This document shows positions 1 to 6,529 of a stretch of DNA of 6,529 nucleotides, one piece after another. The translations under genes were made by a program, and so were the position numbers. A model generated the notes under the pieces. That model saw only the letters and a program-made list of their open reading frames with translations. It was not told the origin of the DNA and did no database searches. Positions within the stretch are counted from its first letter, which is position 1; every line of letters starts with the position of its first letter. The stretch comes from an uncultured Erysipelotrichaceae bacterium (lineage in GTDB: Bacteria; Bacillota_I; Bacilli_A; Erysipelotrichales; Coprobacillaceae): NCBI GenBank assembly GCA_900544435.1, contig UQVG01000119.1:1-6529 (forward strand), read 5' to 3'.

Positions 1-373
1 ATTTGAAACTGCTTTTCAAAATCTTGTGGTTTAATGGTCTAGAATTAAAACAAACCTTTCCGTAATAGTAACCAATGCCAATGGATTAGCTATTTGCAAT
101 TTATAAGTTATACGATATTAAAAAGTTAGATATCGTTATTCCTAAATTATCTCTTTCAAATAATTTTTTCTTATTCATCTTTGTCATAATCATTTCTCTA
201 TTCTTAAGATTATTAAATATATTTTTAAATTAATTACTTAATTATTTGAATATTAATTAAAAACATCATTATTAGTTGTCAACTATTCTCTTAAACCATT
301 ATCATTTAAGTAGGTTTACCATTTATTGTGTTATCAATATTTAATACATAGCAAGACATCATAATAGAGTATA
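1..373. other. AT-rich intergenic stretch, no supported gene
   Basis: This is the region beyond the proS terminator up to the window edge. It is more AT-rich than the genes, with runs of TTAATTA-like sequence around 225-265. No reading frame of gene length with a ribosome binding site exists on either strand. The longest items seen are a 30-codon minus-strand frame (193-101), a minus-strand frame open to the left edge without a start codon (85-2), and a 7-bp inverted repeat (ACGATAT at 112-118, ATATCGT at 130-136) with no T-tract. No tRNA, rRNA, riboswitch, repeat array or insertion-sequence end could be recognised. It may be plain spacer or the decayed remains of a gene, and the sequence alone does not decide. 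Confidence 0.6.
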
Positions 374-412
374 CAAAAACATGAGGCATCCTTTATAGGA
401 AAAACCTCATGT
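374..412 (-). terminator. Rho-independent terminator after proS
   Basis: Read on the minus strand, ACATGAGG (412-405) pairs with CCTCATGT (386-379) as an 8-bp outer stem. Inside it, TCCT (400-397) pairs with AGGA (392-389) around an ATAA loop, with a TTTT/TG internal bulge between the two stems. The hairpin runs straight into TTTTT then G (379-374). It lies about 60 bases past the proS stop codon, in the right orientation to end the proS transcript. On the plus strand the hairpin is followed by AATCTAAT, not a T-run, so it looks one-directional. Confidence 0.85.
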
Positions 413-472
413 AATCTAATTAACTCTATTTCAAAAATATCATGTTATTTCATAAAGCTTTCATCAAATATT

Positions 473-1912
473 CTAGTATGCTTTAGCAAAATAAACAACC
501 TTTTTAGCTGGTTTACCACAAATTGGACAAACATCATCAAATAGTTCTTCATCTTCTTTAATACATCTTGATGTAGCTCCTGTTTCTTCTTTGATTTTAG
601 CTTCACAAGCATCATCTTCACACCACATCATACGAATATATCCAGCTTTTGTATTTAAGATTTCTTTAAATTCATCATATGTATGAGCTGTTCTAATATT
701 TTCATCTCTGAATTTTAAAGCTTTTGCATACATTTCGTCATGAATTTGATCTAATAATTGATGGATTGTATTTGGTAATTCTTCAGATAAAGCATAAACT
801 TCTTTTGTACCATCTAATCTTTTAGCAAGAACACATTGTCCTTTTTCAATATCTTTTGGTCCAATTTCAAGTCTTAATGGAATTCCTCTCATTTCAGCAT
901 CTGCAAATTTATATCCTGGTGTTTTATCGCTTGCATCTACTTTTACACGTAAACCTGCTGCTTTTAATTGTTTTTCAATTTCATAAGCTTTATCTAAAAC
1001 GCCTTCTTTATGTTGCATAACTGGAACGATCATTACTTGGATTGGTGCTACTCTTGGTGGTAAAACAAGTCCATTATCATCTCCATGAACCATGATAATA
1101 GCTCCAAGTAAACGTGTTGATGCTCCCCAAGAAGTTTGATAAACATATTCTTGTTTATTATCTTTATTTAAGAATTTAACATCAAAAGCTTTCGCAAAAC
1201 CTTGACCAAAGTAATGTGAAGTTCCTGATTGTAAAGCTTTTCCATCATGCATTAAAGCTTCCATTGTATAAGTTTCTTCAGCTCCTGCAAATTTTTCACT
1301 TTCAGTTTTACGACCAGTAACCATTGGAATAGCAAGTAAATCTTGAGCTGTACTACGATAAACTTCTAACATTTGTAAAGTTTCTTTTCTTGCTTCTTCT
1401 TCAGTTGCATGAATTGTATGACCTTCTTGCCATAAGAATTCAGAACCACGTAAAAATGGTCTTGTTGTTTTTTCCCAACGTACAACTGAACACCATTGAT
1501 TATATAATTTTGGTAAATCACGATAAGAATTTACAATTTTTGCATAGTGTTCACAGAATAATGTTTCAGATGTTGGACGAATAATTAAGTTTTCATCTAA
1601 ATCATCTAATCCACCTTTTGTAACAACTGCACATTCTGGTGCAAATCCTTCTACGTGATCAGCTTCTTTTTGTAATAAAGATTGAGGGATCAACATCGGC
1701 ATATAAACATTTTCATGTCCTAATTCTTTAAATTTTTGATCCATATGTTTTTGAATTTGTTCCCACATTGCATAACCATACGGACGATAAATAATAAACC
1801 CTTTCACATTGCTATAATCCATTAATTCAGCTTTACGACATACATCTGTATACCATTTAGCAAAATCAACATCTCTAGCAGTAATAGCTTCATTTTTCTT
1901 ATTATTTGCCAT
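473..1912 (-). CDS. proS: Prolyl-tRNA synthetase, short zinc-binding (archaeal/eukaryotic-like) type
   Basis: Class II aminoacyl-tRNA synthetase of 479 residues that activates proline with ATP and charges tRNA-Pro in the cytoplasm. The class II catalytic domain fills about residues 15-285. It shows the proline-family RPTSET segment at 112-117, motif 2 at about 145-163 (R145 to E163, with the WQEGHT stretch following) and motif 3 around 263-270 (GASTRLLG), followed by HGDD at 276-279. The anticodon-binding domain begins near P290. The C-terminal domain carries four cysteines, C431, C436, C462 and C465 (CX4C...CX2C), the zinc-site layout of this ProRS type, and the protein ends in the tyrosine usual for it. 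There is no inserted editing domain between motifs 2 and 3, unlike the longer E. coli-type enzyme. The ATG at 1912 is chosen because AGAGGAGG sits 7 bases upstream. The frame can be extended to a TTG at 1969, but that overlaps the predicted promoter and has no ribosome binding site. It is the last gene before the terminator. Confidence 0.97.
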   Translation of the reverse strand: MANNKKNEAITARDVDFAKWYTDVCRKAELMDYSNVKGFIIYRPYGYAMWEQIQKHMDQKFKELGHENVYMPMLIPQSLLQKEADHVEGFAPECAVVTKGGLDDLDENLIIRPTSETLFCEHYAKIVNSYRDLPKLYNQWCSVVRWEKTTRPFLRGSEFLWQEGHTIHATEEEARKETLQMLEVYRSTAQDLLAIPMVTGRKTESEKFAGAEETYTMEALMHDGKALQSGTSHYFGQGFAKAFDVKFLNKDNKQEYVYQTSWGASTRLLGAIIMVHGDDNGLVLPPRVAPIQVMIVPVMQHKEGVLDKAYEIEKQLKAAGLRVKVDASDKTPGYKFADAEMRGIPLRLEIGPKDIEKGQCVLAKRLDGTKEVYALSEELPNTIHQLLDQIHDEMYAKALKFRDENIRTAHTYDEFKEILNTKAGYIRMMWCEDDACEAKIKEETGATSRCIKEDEELFDDVCPICGKPAKKVVYFAKAY

Positions 1913-1919
1913 ATTTTTT

Positions 1920-1927
1920 CCTCCTCT
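1920..1927 (-). promoter_or_regulatory. Ribosome binding site of proS (sets the start)
   Basis: AGAGGAGG on the minus strand, 7 bases before the ATG at 1912, is a near-perfect Shine-Dalgarno sequence. It favours this ATG over the in-frame TTG at 1969, which would add 19 residues (beginning LVYHF after the initiator) that do not look like the N-terminus of a prolyl-tRNA synthetase. Confidence 0.9.
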
Positions 1928-1940
1928 AAAATGCTCCTCT

Positions 1941-1969
1941 ATTTTACTATAGAAATGATAAACAAGCAA
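1941..1969 (-). promoter_or_regulatory. Putative sigma-A-type promoter for proS
   Basis: On the minus strand TTGCTT (1969-1964) is followed, after exactly 17 bases, by TAAAAT (1946-1941). The -35 matches only the TTG half of TTGACA, and the -10 differs from TATAAT at one position. Transcription would start near 1935 and give a leader of only about 20-25 bases, just enough for the ribosome binding site. The -35 begins 3 bases past the sbcC stop codon. In such AT-rich DNA a chance match is possible, so this is a prediction only. Confidence 0.5.
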
Positions 1970-1971
1970 GT

Positions 1972-4900
1972 TTAGATCATTTGAATTACACTTTGTTTTT
2001 GTTGACGTTCAACAATAATTTGTCTTTCAATTCGATCCTTTAAATCACTCACATGAGAAATAATCCCTATCAACTTATTTTCTTGATGTAATTCCATCAA
2101 ACAATTCATTGCTTGATCTAAAGATTGACTATCTAATGAACCAAAACCTTCATCTATAAAAAGCGTATTTAATTCAATACCCCCTGCATAATCTTGAACC
2201 ATTCTAGAAAGTCCTAATGCAAGTGATAAAGCAGCTTTAAATGATTCTCCACCAGAAAGTGTTTTAATGCTTCTCATTTGTCCACTTTCTTGATCAAAAA
2301 CATCTAACTCCAACCCTTGTTGACTTCTTCCTTTACCCGCTTCATCTTTTCTCAACAATTGATATCTTCCCTGTGTCAATTGTTTCATAATCACATTGGC
2401 ATAAATCAACATATTTTCAAAATAAGTTGCTAGAACATATCTTTCAATAGAAACACGCGCATTGTTTTTACCACTTGCTAAATTGTATAAATCTAAATAA
2501 CGTTGATATTGATCTTCATCTTTTTCTAATTGTTGATTGATTTTTTGAACGTCTTTTATCATTTTTTCTTTTAAAGAATAATTGATTTTTATTTTTTCTA
2601 AAGCTTCATCTTTTTCTTTTATTTGTTGTGTATTTAAAGAAATACTTTCATTTAAGGAAGTAAGATCCATATAAGTTGTATCTTTAACTTCATTTTCTAA
2701 TGAAAGAATTTGTTCATTTAAACTTTTTAAAGAAACTAAATACTCTTGATATTTCTTTTCTAATGTATTTAATTGCTTGATTTTAGAAATAAAAGATAAA
2801 AATTCATCTTCACTTGCAAAAGCTTTTAGAGCATCTTGATAGTTATTTTTAATGACTTCATAAGCTTCTTGTTCTTGAATAAGTTGTTGATTGAATGTTG
2901 TAACCTTAGTTTTTAATTCAAGGTATTGATTTTTGATATATTCATAACTTTGTTGAATACTTTCAATTTCTTTAGAAAGTTGTTGATATTGTTGTTGTAA
3001 TAATTGATAATTCTTTGATACTTCACCTATTTCATAATCTTTCATTGTTTGATCAACTTTACCAGATAATTGATGTATTTGGATTTGAATATCTTCTAAC
3101 TGCTTTTCTTGTTTATGATTTTTATTTTCATAATCATCTTTATCCTTTAATGAAAGAGCTACACTTTTCTTTAGTTTTTGAATATATTTCATTTCATCTT
3201 GCAAATTTAAATACTCTTTTTTTAATCTTTCTTCATTTTTAGATAAACTATCTAATTCTTTAATAAAGATTTCTTTAGAAATTTCTTCTTGAATATTTAA
3301 TTCACTTGAAAGCTGTTGTATTTGTTTAAAAAGTAATTCTTTTTTTTGATCTAACAATAAAATACTTTGTAAGATTTCTTGCAAATGATTTTCTTGTTGT
3401 TTTGATTTCTTAACTTGTTGATCTAATTTTTCTTTTGTAATATCTTCTTTTTCTATTTGTGCTGGATGAGGATGATGTAAAGAGCCACAAATAGGGCATG
3501 GTTTTTCATCTTCTAATTGCATCGCAAATATTCCTGCTTGCTTTCTAAAATAGAGTTTTTCCATTTGTTGGTATTGTGTTTTTTCAAATTCTACCTTTTT
3601 CTCTACTTGTGTATAATTTTCTTGTAAATCACTCTTGTCTTCATTTATTTTTAATGTTTGATCATAGTAATCAAATAATTGATGAATTTTTGTTTTTTGT
3701 TCATTAAGTCTTGTATATTGTTGTTTAACAAGTTCATATTTTGATTGAATTTGTTGTTCACTTTGAATTCTTTCTTGGTCTCTTTGTAAACCATTTTCAA
3801 ACTTTTCTTTCTTTTTTAAAAAAAGTTTATGTTCTTCATCTAACATATGATAATGTTGTTTTAAGGTTTGTAAATTTTGATAATCTTCTTGATATTGATA
3901 AATTTGATTCATCAATTGTTTTGTTTTTTGAATATCTGTTTGTAATTTTTCTTTACTTTGTTGTTTATCAGTAAGTGTTTTAGCTTGTTGTTTATTTTTT
4001 TGATACTCGTTTTCTAATGCTAATAATTTTTTTTGACTATCTTCTTGATTAAGTTTTATTGTCTTTAATTTTTGTTGTTGTTTTGTATAAGTTTGATAAA
4101 GATAAGATGTTTCTTGTGCTTTTTTTAATGATTTGATTGTTTGGTTTAACTCTTGATAATCTTTATCTTGTTGTTTTAAATCTTGATAGTGTTGTTTTAA
4201 ATCTTTTAATTGAATAATACGTTGATTTTGAAGACGATAAAGTTGTAGCTGTTGTTTTTGTTTTTCTGTTTGTTGTTTGAGTTGATCAAGTGCTTTTTGT
4301 TGACTTGCAATTTGTTGTGTTTGTTGAGTTAGATATTGATCATAGTCTTCTATTTGTAATTCTTGTACTAAATCTTTTCTTTTATTTAATAACAAATCAT
4401 AACGATCTTGATAAACTTTTAAATGTTCTTTCAGTTTTTCTTCTAACTTTTGGTATGTTTCACTATGAAATAATTCCCTGAGTACTTTTTCTCTTTCATC
4501 ACTAGAAGCCATAATAAGTTTAGTGAATTCACCTTGAGCAATCATACATATTTGTTTAAATTGTTGATCATCTACTCCTAATAAAGAAACCATTTTTTGA
4601 TTTACTTCTTTAACTCCTTCTACCATTTTTCCATCTGGTAAAGTAAGTAAAGCTGTTGGTTGTTTAGGCGTTTTTTTACCTTCTAAATAATATTTAGGAC
4701 TTCTTTTAATTAGATAATTTTGTTGATGTAAAGAAAATGAAAATTCTACATATGTAGGTTGTTCATTTTCAGCATGATCACATCTTAAACTGTCTATTTG
4801 TCGTATTTGTCCACTTGTTTTACCATATAAAGCAAACATCATCGCATCAAAAATCATAGTTTTTCCACTACCTGTAGGACCAGTAATCAAAAATAATCCA

Positions 4901-4983
4901 TCTTCTTGAAATGATTCAAAATCAATTGTAATAACTTTTGGATAAGGTCCAAATGCTGATAATGTAAGATTAATGGGCATCAT
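1972..4983 (-). CDS. sbcC: SbcC, ATPase subunit of the SbcCD nuclease (Rad50-like)
   Basis: SMC/Rad50-type ABC ATPase of 1003 residues, a usual SbcC length. With SbcD it forms the SbcCD complex, which cleaves DNA hairpins and processes double-strand ends. The N-terminal ATPase lobe has Walker A GPTGSGKT at 35-42 and the Q-loop glutamine Q150 (AQGEF). Two long heptad-type arms, about 175-490 and 512-860, flank a zinc hook CPIC (C496, C499) followed by a histidine/proline-rich HHPHP, almost exactly mid-protein. The C-terminal lobe has the signature LSGGES (909-914), Walker B with catalytic Glu at LFIDE (941-945), the D-loop SLD (949-951) and the switch His H977. All ATPase motifs are intact. 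The protein contains no tryptophan, and the first arm is exceptionally rich in glutamine. The first ATG of the MM pair (4983) is preferred because the ribosome binding site lies 9 bases upstream, although 4980 is possible. It overlaps the end of sbcD by 14 bases. Confidence 0.97.
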   Translation of the reverse strand: MMPINLTLSAFGPYPKVITIDFESFQEDGLFLITGPTGSGKTMIFDAMMFALYGKTSGQIRQIDSLRCDHAENEQPTYVEFSFSLHQQNYLIKRSPKYYLEGKKTPKQPTALLTLPDGKMVEGVKEVNQKMVSLLGVDDQQFKQICMIAQGEFTKLIMASSDEREKVLRELFHSETYQKLEEKLKEHLKVYQDRYDLLLNKRKDLVQELQIEDYDQYLTQQTQQIASQQKALDQLKQQTEKQKQQLQLYRLQNQRIIQLKDLKQHYQDLKQQDKDYQELNQTIKSLKKAQETSYLYQTYTKQQQKLKTIKLNQEDSQKKLLALENEYQKNKQQAKTLTDKQQSKEKLQTDIQKTKQLMNQIYQYQEDYQNLQTLKQHYHMLDEEHKLFLKKKEKFENGLQRDQERIQSEQQIQSKYELVKQQYTRLNEQKTKIHQLFDYYDQTLKINEDKSDLQENYTQVEKKVEFEKTQYQQMEKLYFRKQAGIFAMQLEDEKPCPICGSLHHPHPAQIEKEDITKEKLDQQVKKSKQQENHLQEILQSILLLDQKKELLFKQIQQLSSELNIQEEISKEIFIKELDSLSKNEERLKKEYLNLQDEMKYIQKLKKSVALSLKDKDDYENKNHKQEKQLEDIQIQIHQLSGKVDQTMKDYEIGEVSKNYQLLQQQYQQLSKEIESIQQSYEYIKNQYLELKTKVTTFNQQLIQEQEAYEVIKNNYQDALKAFASEDEFLSFISKIKQLNTLEKKYQEYLVSLKSLNEQILSLENEVKDTTYMDLTSLNESISLNTQQIKEKDEALEKIKINYSLKEKMIKDVQKINQQLEKDEDQYQRYLDLYNLASGKNNARVSIERYVLATYFENMLIYANVIMKQLTQGRYQLLRKDEAGKGRSQQGLELDVFDQESGQMRSIKTLSGGESFKAALSLALGLSRMVQDYAGGIELNTLFIDEGFGSLDSQSLDQAMNCLMELHQENKLIGIISHVSDLKDRIERQIIVERQQKQSVIQMI

Positions 4984-6097
4984 CTTCTTCTACCTCCTCT
5001 AATAATTGTTGAATGATTTTTTCGCTTTCTTGACTGATTGCTTCACCTTTCATTTTTTCATAAAATTCTTTAAAGATTTCTAATGGTGATTGTTTTTCAA
5101 CATCTAATGAAGATGCTGTTTGTTGAGTTTTAAGCTTTTCTAATGAACGATATGTGATTTGTAGAAGGTATGGATATTTTTCTTTTAAAAAGTCATAAGC
5201 ATGTCCAATGACTTGCTTATCTAATAATTCAACAGCTATAAAATCATTTTCATTGTTTGGATAATGTAAAACCTCTTCATATTTTCCAGTTAATTTTATT
5301 AAATCTCTTTGTGGCTTTAAAGGAATGATTTTTGTTGTAACTCCTTGTTTATCAATACTTACTTCTACCATTCCTTTTTTTTGATTAACTTCATCAAATG
5401 AATATTTCATTAAACTTCCAGCATATCTTACATAATCATATTTAATTTTTTGACTTGCATGAATATGCCCTAAAGCCACATAATCAAAATCTTTACATAA
5501 ATCAACATCAATAATTTCACTGCCTCCTACTGATAATATTACTTCACTTTCACTTCTAATAACTTCTTTATTTCCAGCAATAAATTGATGTGTGACAAGG
5601 ACTTTAGGATGATCTTCTACAAAATTTTGTTGATTTAAATAATAAGCAAAAGCATCTTGATACGTTTTTAAATCCTCTTTTTCATATAAATAACGTATAT
5701 AAGAAGGTTTAAAAAATGGGACTAAATAAAAATAAACCCCCTCTATTTCAATGGGCTCAATTTCTTTTTCAGGATAACTTACAATATACAAACCTTGACT
5801 TTGAAGCAAGGAACTAGCAAAATTAAGTCTTTCACTACTATCATGATTTCCTGAAATCATTAAAACCTTTTTATGATAATGAAGAATCATTTTCTTTAAA
5901 AAATCATTTAATGCTGCAATACTTTCTTTAGAAGCAATTGCTCGATCATAAACATCTCCAGCAATAACTAAAGTATCAATATTTTCATGAACCATATAAT
6001 CCATCACTTGATTTAATAAATCTATTTGAATCTCTAATAAATTATTTTGATAAATAATTTTTCCTAAATGTAAATCAGCTAAATGTATAAATTTCAT
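4970..6097 (-). CDS. sbcD: SbcD, nuclease subunit of SbcCD (Mre11-like)
   Basis: Metallophosphoesterase nuclease of 375 residues, partner of SbcC. It supplies the manganese-dependent nuclease active site of the complex. The phosphoesterase motifs are in order and complete: DLH (D8, H10), GDVYD (47-51), GNHD (83-86), a histidine at H170 (VTHQF), and GHIH (210-213). The catalytic domain therefore covers about residues 1-250. A DNA-contacting or capping region and a C-terminal region that would dock on the SbcC coiled-coil base follow. The tail is acidic (LLEEVEEDD), and the bases encoding it also form the sbcC ribosome binding site. The ATG at 6097 is chosen because MKFIHLADLHLG is the typical SbcD N-terminus and GGAGG lies 4 bases upstream. 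An in-frame TTG at 6118 lies inside the upstream gene without its own signal. The start overlaps the acetyltransferase stop as ATGA. Confidence 0.97.
   Translation of the reverse strand: MKFIHLADLHLGKIIYQNNLLEIQIDLLNQVMDYMVHENIDTLVIAGDVYDRAIASKESIAALNDFLKKMILHYHKKVLMISGNHDSSERLNFASSLLQSQGLYIVSYPEKEIEPIEIEGVYFYLVPFFKPSYIRYLYEKEDLKTYQDAFAYYLNQQNFVEDHPKVLVTHQFIAGNKEVIRSESEVILSVGGSEIIDVDLCKDFDYVALGHIHASQKIKYDYVRYAGSLMKYSFDEVNQKKGMVEVSIDKQGVTTKIIPLKPQRDLIKLTGKYEEVLHYPNNENDFIAVELLDKQVIGHAYDFLKEKYPYLLQITYRSLEKLKTQQTASSLDVEKQSPLEIFKEFYEKMKGEAISQESEKIIQQLLEEVEEDDAH
4993..5000 (-). promoter_or_regulatory. Ribosome binding site of sbcC inside sbcD
   Basis: AGAGGAGG on the minus strand, 9 bases before the ATG at 4983 and 12 before the ATG at 4980, so the first ATG has the better spacing. 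It lies in the last codons of sbcD, within the acidic tail, which implies that translation of sbcD and sbcC is coupled and helps balance the two subunits. Confidence 0.85.
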
Positions 6098-6507
6098 AAA
6101 ACCTCCAAATCTAAACAATATATCCTTTTAAGATAATCTCCTCGATCAAAATTTTTCTTTAAAGATGCAGGGACTTCTTTAGTTTCAAGATATTTAAAAG
6201 GTAATGATTCTATAATTTTACGACTTGCAATATTATGCGGAGAACAACTAATCATTAATTGCTTAAAACCTTTTTCTCTAGCAATTTCAAACAACAACAA
6301 ACAAGCTTCCTTACTATAATGATGTCCCCTATAAGCTTCTTCTATCGTATAACCAATATGACCATCATAATATCTTTCTTCATTACTACCTTCTCTTAAA
6401 ACAATTCTTCCAACTTCTTGATGATCTACCATAATTAAATAAATATAATAAGGTTTCCATCCTGGAAGTAAATTTTCTTTTTCATATGATAACAATTCTA
6501 ATTCCAT
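6094..6507 (-). CDS. GNAT-family N-acetyltransferase, substrate unknown
   Basis: Small cytoplasmic acetyltransferase of 137 residues, a single GNAT domain expected to transfer acetyl from acetyl-CoA to an amine. The acetyl-CoA pyrophosphate-binding loop is seen as YRGHHYSKEA at 59-68, a form of the R/Q-x-x-G-x-G/A motif. The preceding strand is GHIGYTI (49-55). A motif-B-like stretch SPHNIASRKIIESLPF (89-104) has the N-x-x-S-R-x-x-E pattern common in this fold. The GHIGY / RGH / C-x-P-x-N-x-A-S-R combination resembles a group of predicted acetyltransferases of unknown substrate. The ATG at 6507 is chosen because AGGTGAT, which fits the end of 16S rRNA, stands just upstream. An ATG at 6525 in the same frame would add six residues, and the frame is not closed before the window edge, so a longer start is not excluded. 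It is first of the genes visible here, and its stop overlaps the sbcD start by 4 bases. No functional link to DNA repair can be read from the sequence. Confidence 0.88.
   Translation of the reverse strand: MELELLSYEKENLLPGWKPYYIYLIMVDHQEVGRIVLREGSNEERYYDGHIGYTIEEAYRGHHYSKEACLLLFEIAREKGFKQLMISCSPHNIASRKIIESLPFKYLETKEVPASLKKNFDRGDYLKRIYCLDLEVL
6102..6106 (-). promoter_or_regulatory. Ribosome binding site of sbcD inside the acetyltransferase gene
   Basis: GGAGG on the minus strand, 4 bases before the ATG at 6097, formed by the last Leu-Glu-Val codons of the acetyltransferase gene. The spacing is shorter than the usual 5-9 bases. With the ATGA overlap at 6097-6094 this suggests that ribosomes finishing the acetyltransferase restart directly on sbcD. 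Confidence 0.75.
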
Positions 6508-6510
6508 AAA

Positions 6511-6517
6511 ATCACCT
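6511..6517 (-). promoter_or_regulatory. Ribosome binding site of the acetyltransferase gene
   Basis: AGGTGAT on the minus strand, ending 3 bases before the ATG at 6507. It matches the AGGTGATC part of the sequence complementary to the 16S rRNA 3' end, with the AGG core 7 bases from the ATG. It supports 6507 over the ATG at 6525, for which only 4 upstream bases are visible. Confidence 0.6.
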
Positions 6518-6529
6518 ATTTCCATTGTA

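Noticed and set aside
2..20. Inverted repeat TTTGAAA / TTTCAAA at the left edge
   Set aside because: Its 7-bp AT-rich stem is followed by no T-tract on either strand. Such pairs are expected by chance in DNA this AT-rich.
112..136. Inverted repeat ACGATAT / ATATCGT
   Set aside because: Its 7-bp stem has an 11-base loop and no T-run or nearby gene start, so no terminator or operator role can be supported.
309..389. Minus-strand frame of about 27 codons starting MPHVFVYSI
   Set aside because: It begins inside the proS terminator hairpin, lacks a spaced ribosome binding site and resembles no known protein.
1390..1584. Plus-strand frame of 64 codons opposite proS
   Set aside because: It is antisense to the conserved catalytic core of prolyl-tRNA synthetase and has no start signal or recognisable domain.
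1913..1969. N-terminal extension of proS to the TTG at 1969, adding 19 residues
   Set aside because: No ribosome binding site precedes it and it overlaps the predicted promoter, while AGAGGAGG stands 7 bases before the ATG at 1912.
4000..4400. TTG/TTGTTT-rich triplet runs on the plus strand resembling a tandem repeat
   Set aside because: They are irregular and fully explained by CAA and AAA codons of the SbcC coiled coil. No constant repeat unit or spacer exists, so they are neither CRISPR nor a true tandem array.
3015..4481. Several plus-strand frames of 63-77 codons opposite sbcC (3015-3242, 3741-3974, 4290-4481)
   Set aside because: They are antisense shadows of the glutamine/lysine-rich coiled-coil codons, giving Phe/Leu/Val-rich peptides with no ribosome binding site or family resemblance.
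6098..6118. N-terminal extension of sbcD to the TTG at 6118
   Set aside because: The added residues lie inside the acetyltransferase gene and are not part of the SbcD fold. The ATG at 6097 begins the canonical phosphoesterase strand and has GGAGG upstream.

Overview
The window is AT-rich, low-GC DNA. Trp is encoded by TGG (for example in the acetyltransferase and in prolyl-tRNA synthetase) and TGA is used as a stop, so the standard bacterial code applies and code-4 mollicutes are excluded. Strong AGGAGG-type ribosome binding sites and very AT-biased codons point to a Bacillota (Firmicutes) genome. An Erysipelotrichia-like or similar low-GC gut lineage is plausible, but that is inference from composition and gene types only.

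All four genes lie on the minus strand, so the window reads right to left. First comes a small GNAT-family acetyltransferase (6507-6094). It is followed by sbcD (6097-4970) and sbcC (4983-1972), the two subunits of the SbcCD (bacterial Mre11-Rad50) nuclease. The last gene is proS (1912-473), encoding a short, zinc-binding prolyl-tRNA synthetase. The first three genes overlap one another by 4 and 14 bases. The ribosome binding site of each downstream gene is embedded in the end of the preceding gene, so they almost certainly form one translationally coupled operon. A 59-base gap separates sbcC from proS. It holds a plausible promoter but no terminator, so proS probably has its own promoter and also receives read-through. 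A rho-independent terminator on the minus strand (374-412) closes the transcript after proS.

The leftmost 373 bases, beyond the terminator, are extremely AT-rich and contain no gene, RNA or mobile element that can be supported.

Together the genes serve double-strand DNA end and hairpin processing (SbcCD) and proline tRNA charging, plus one acetyltransferase of unknown substrate. These are ordinary housekeeping functions, and nothing here supports a previously undescribed system. The points most worth a second look are the nested start signals, the extremely glutamine-rich first coiled coil of SbcC, and the proS gene, which has no room for a T-box leader.
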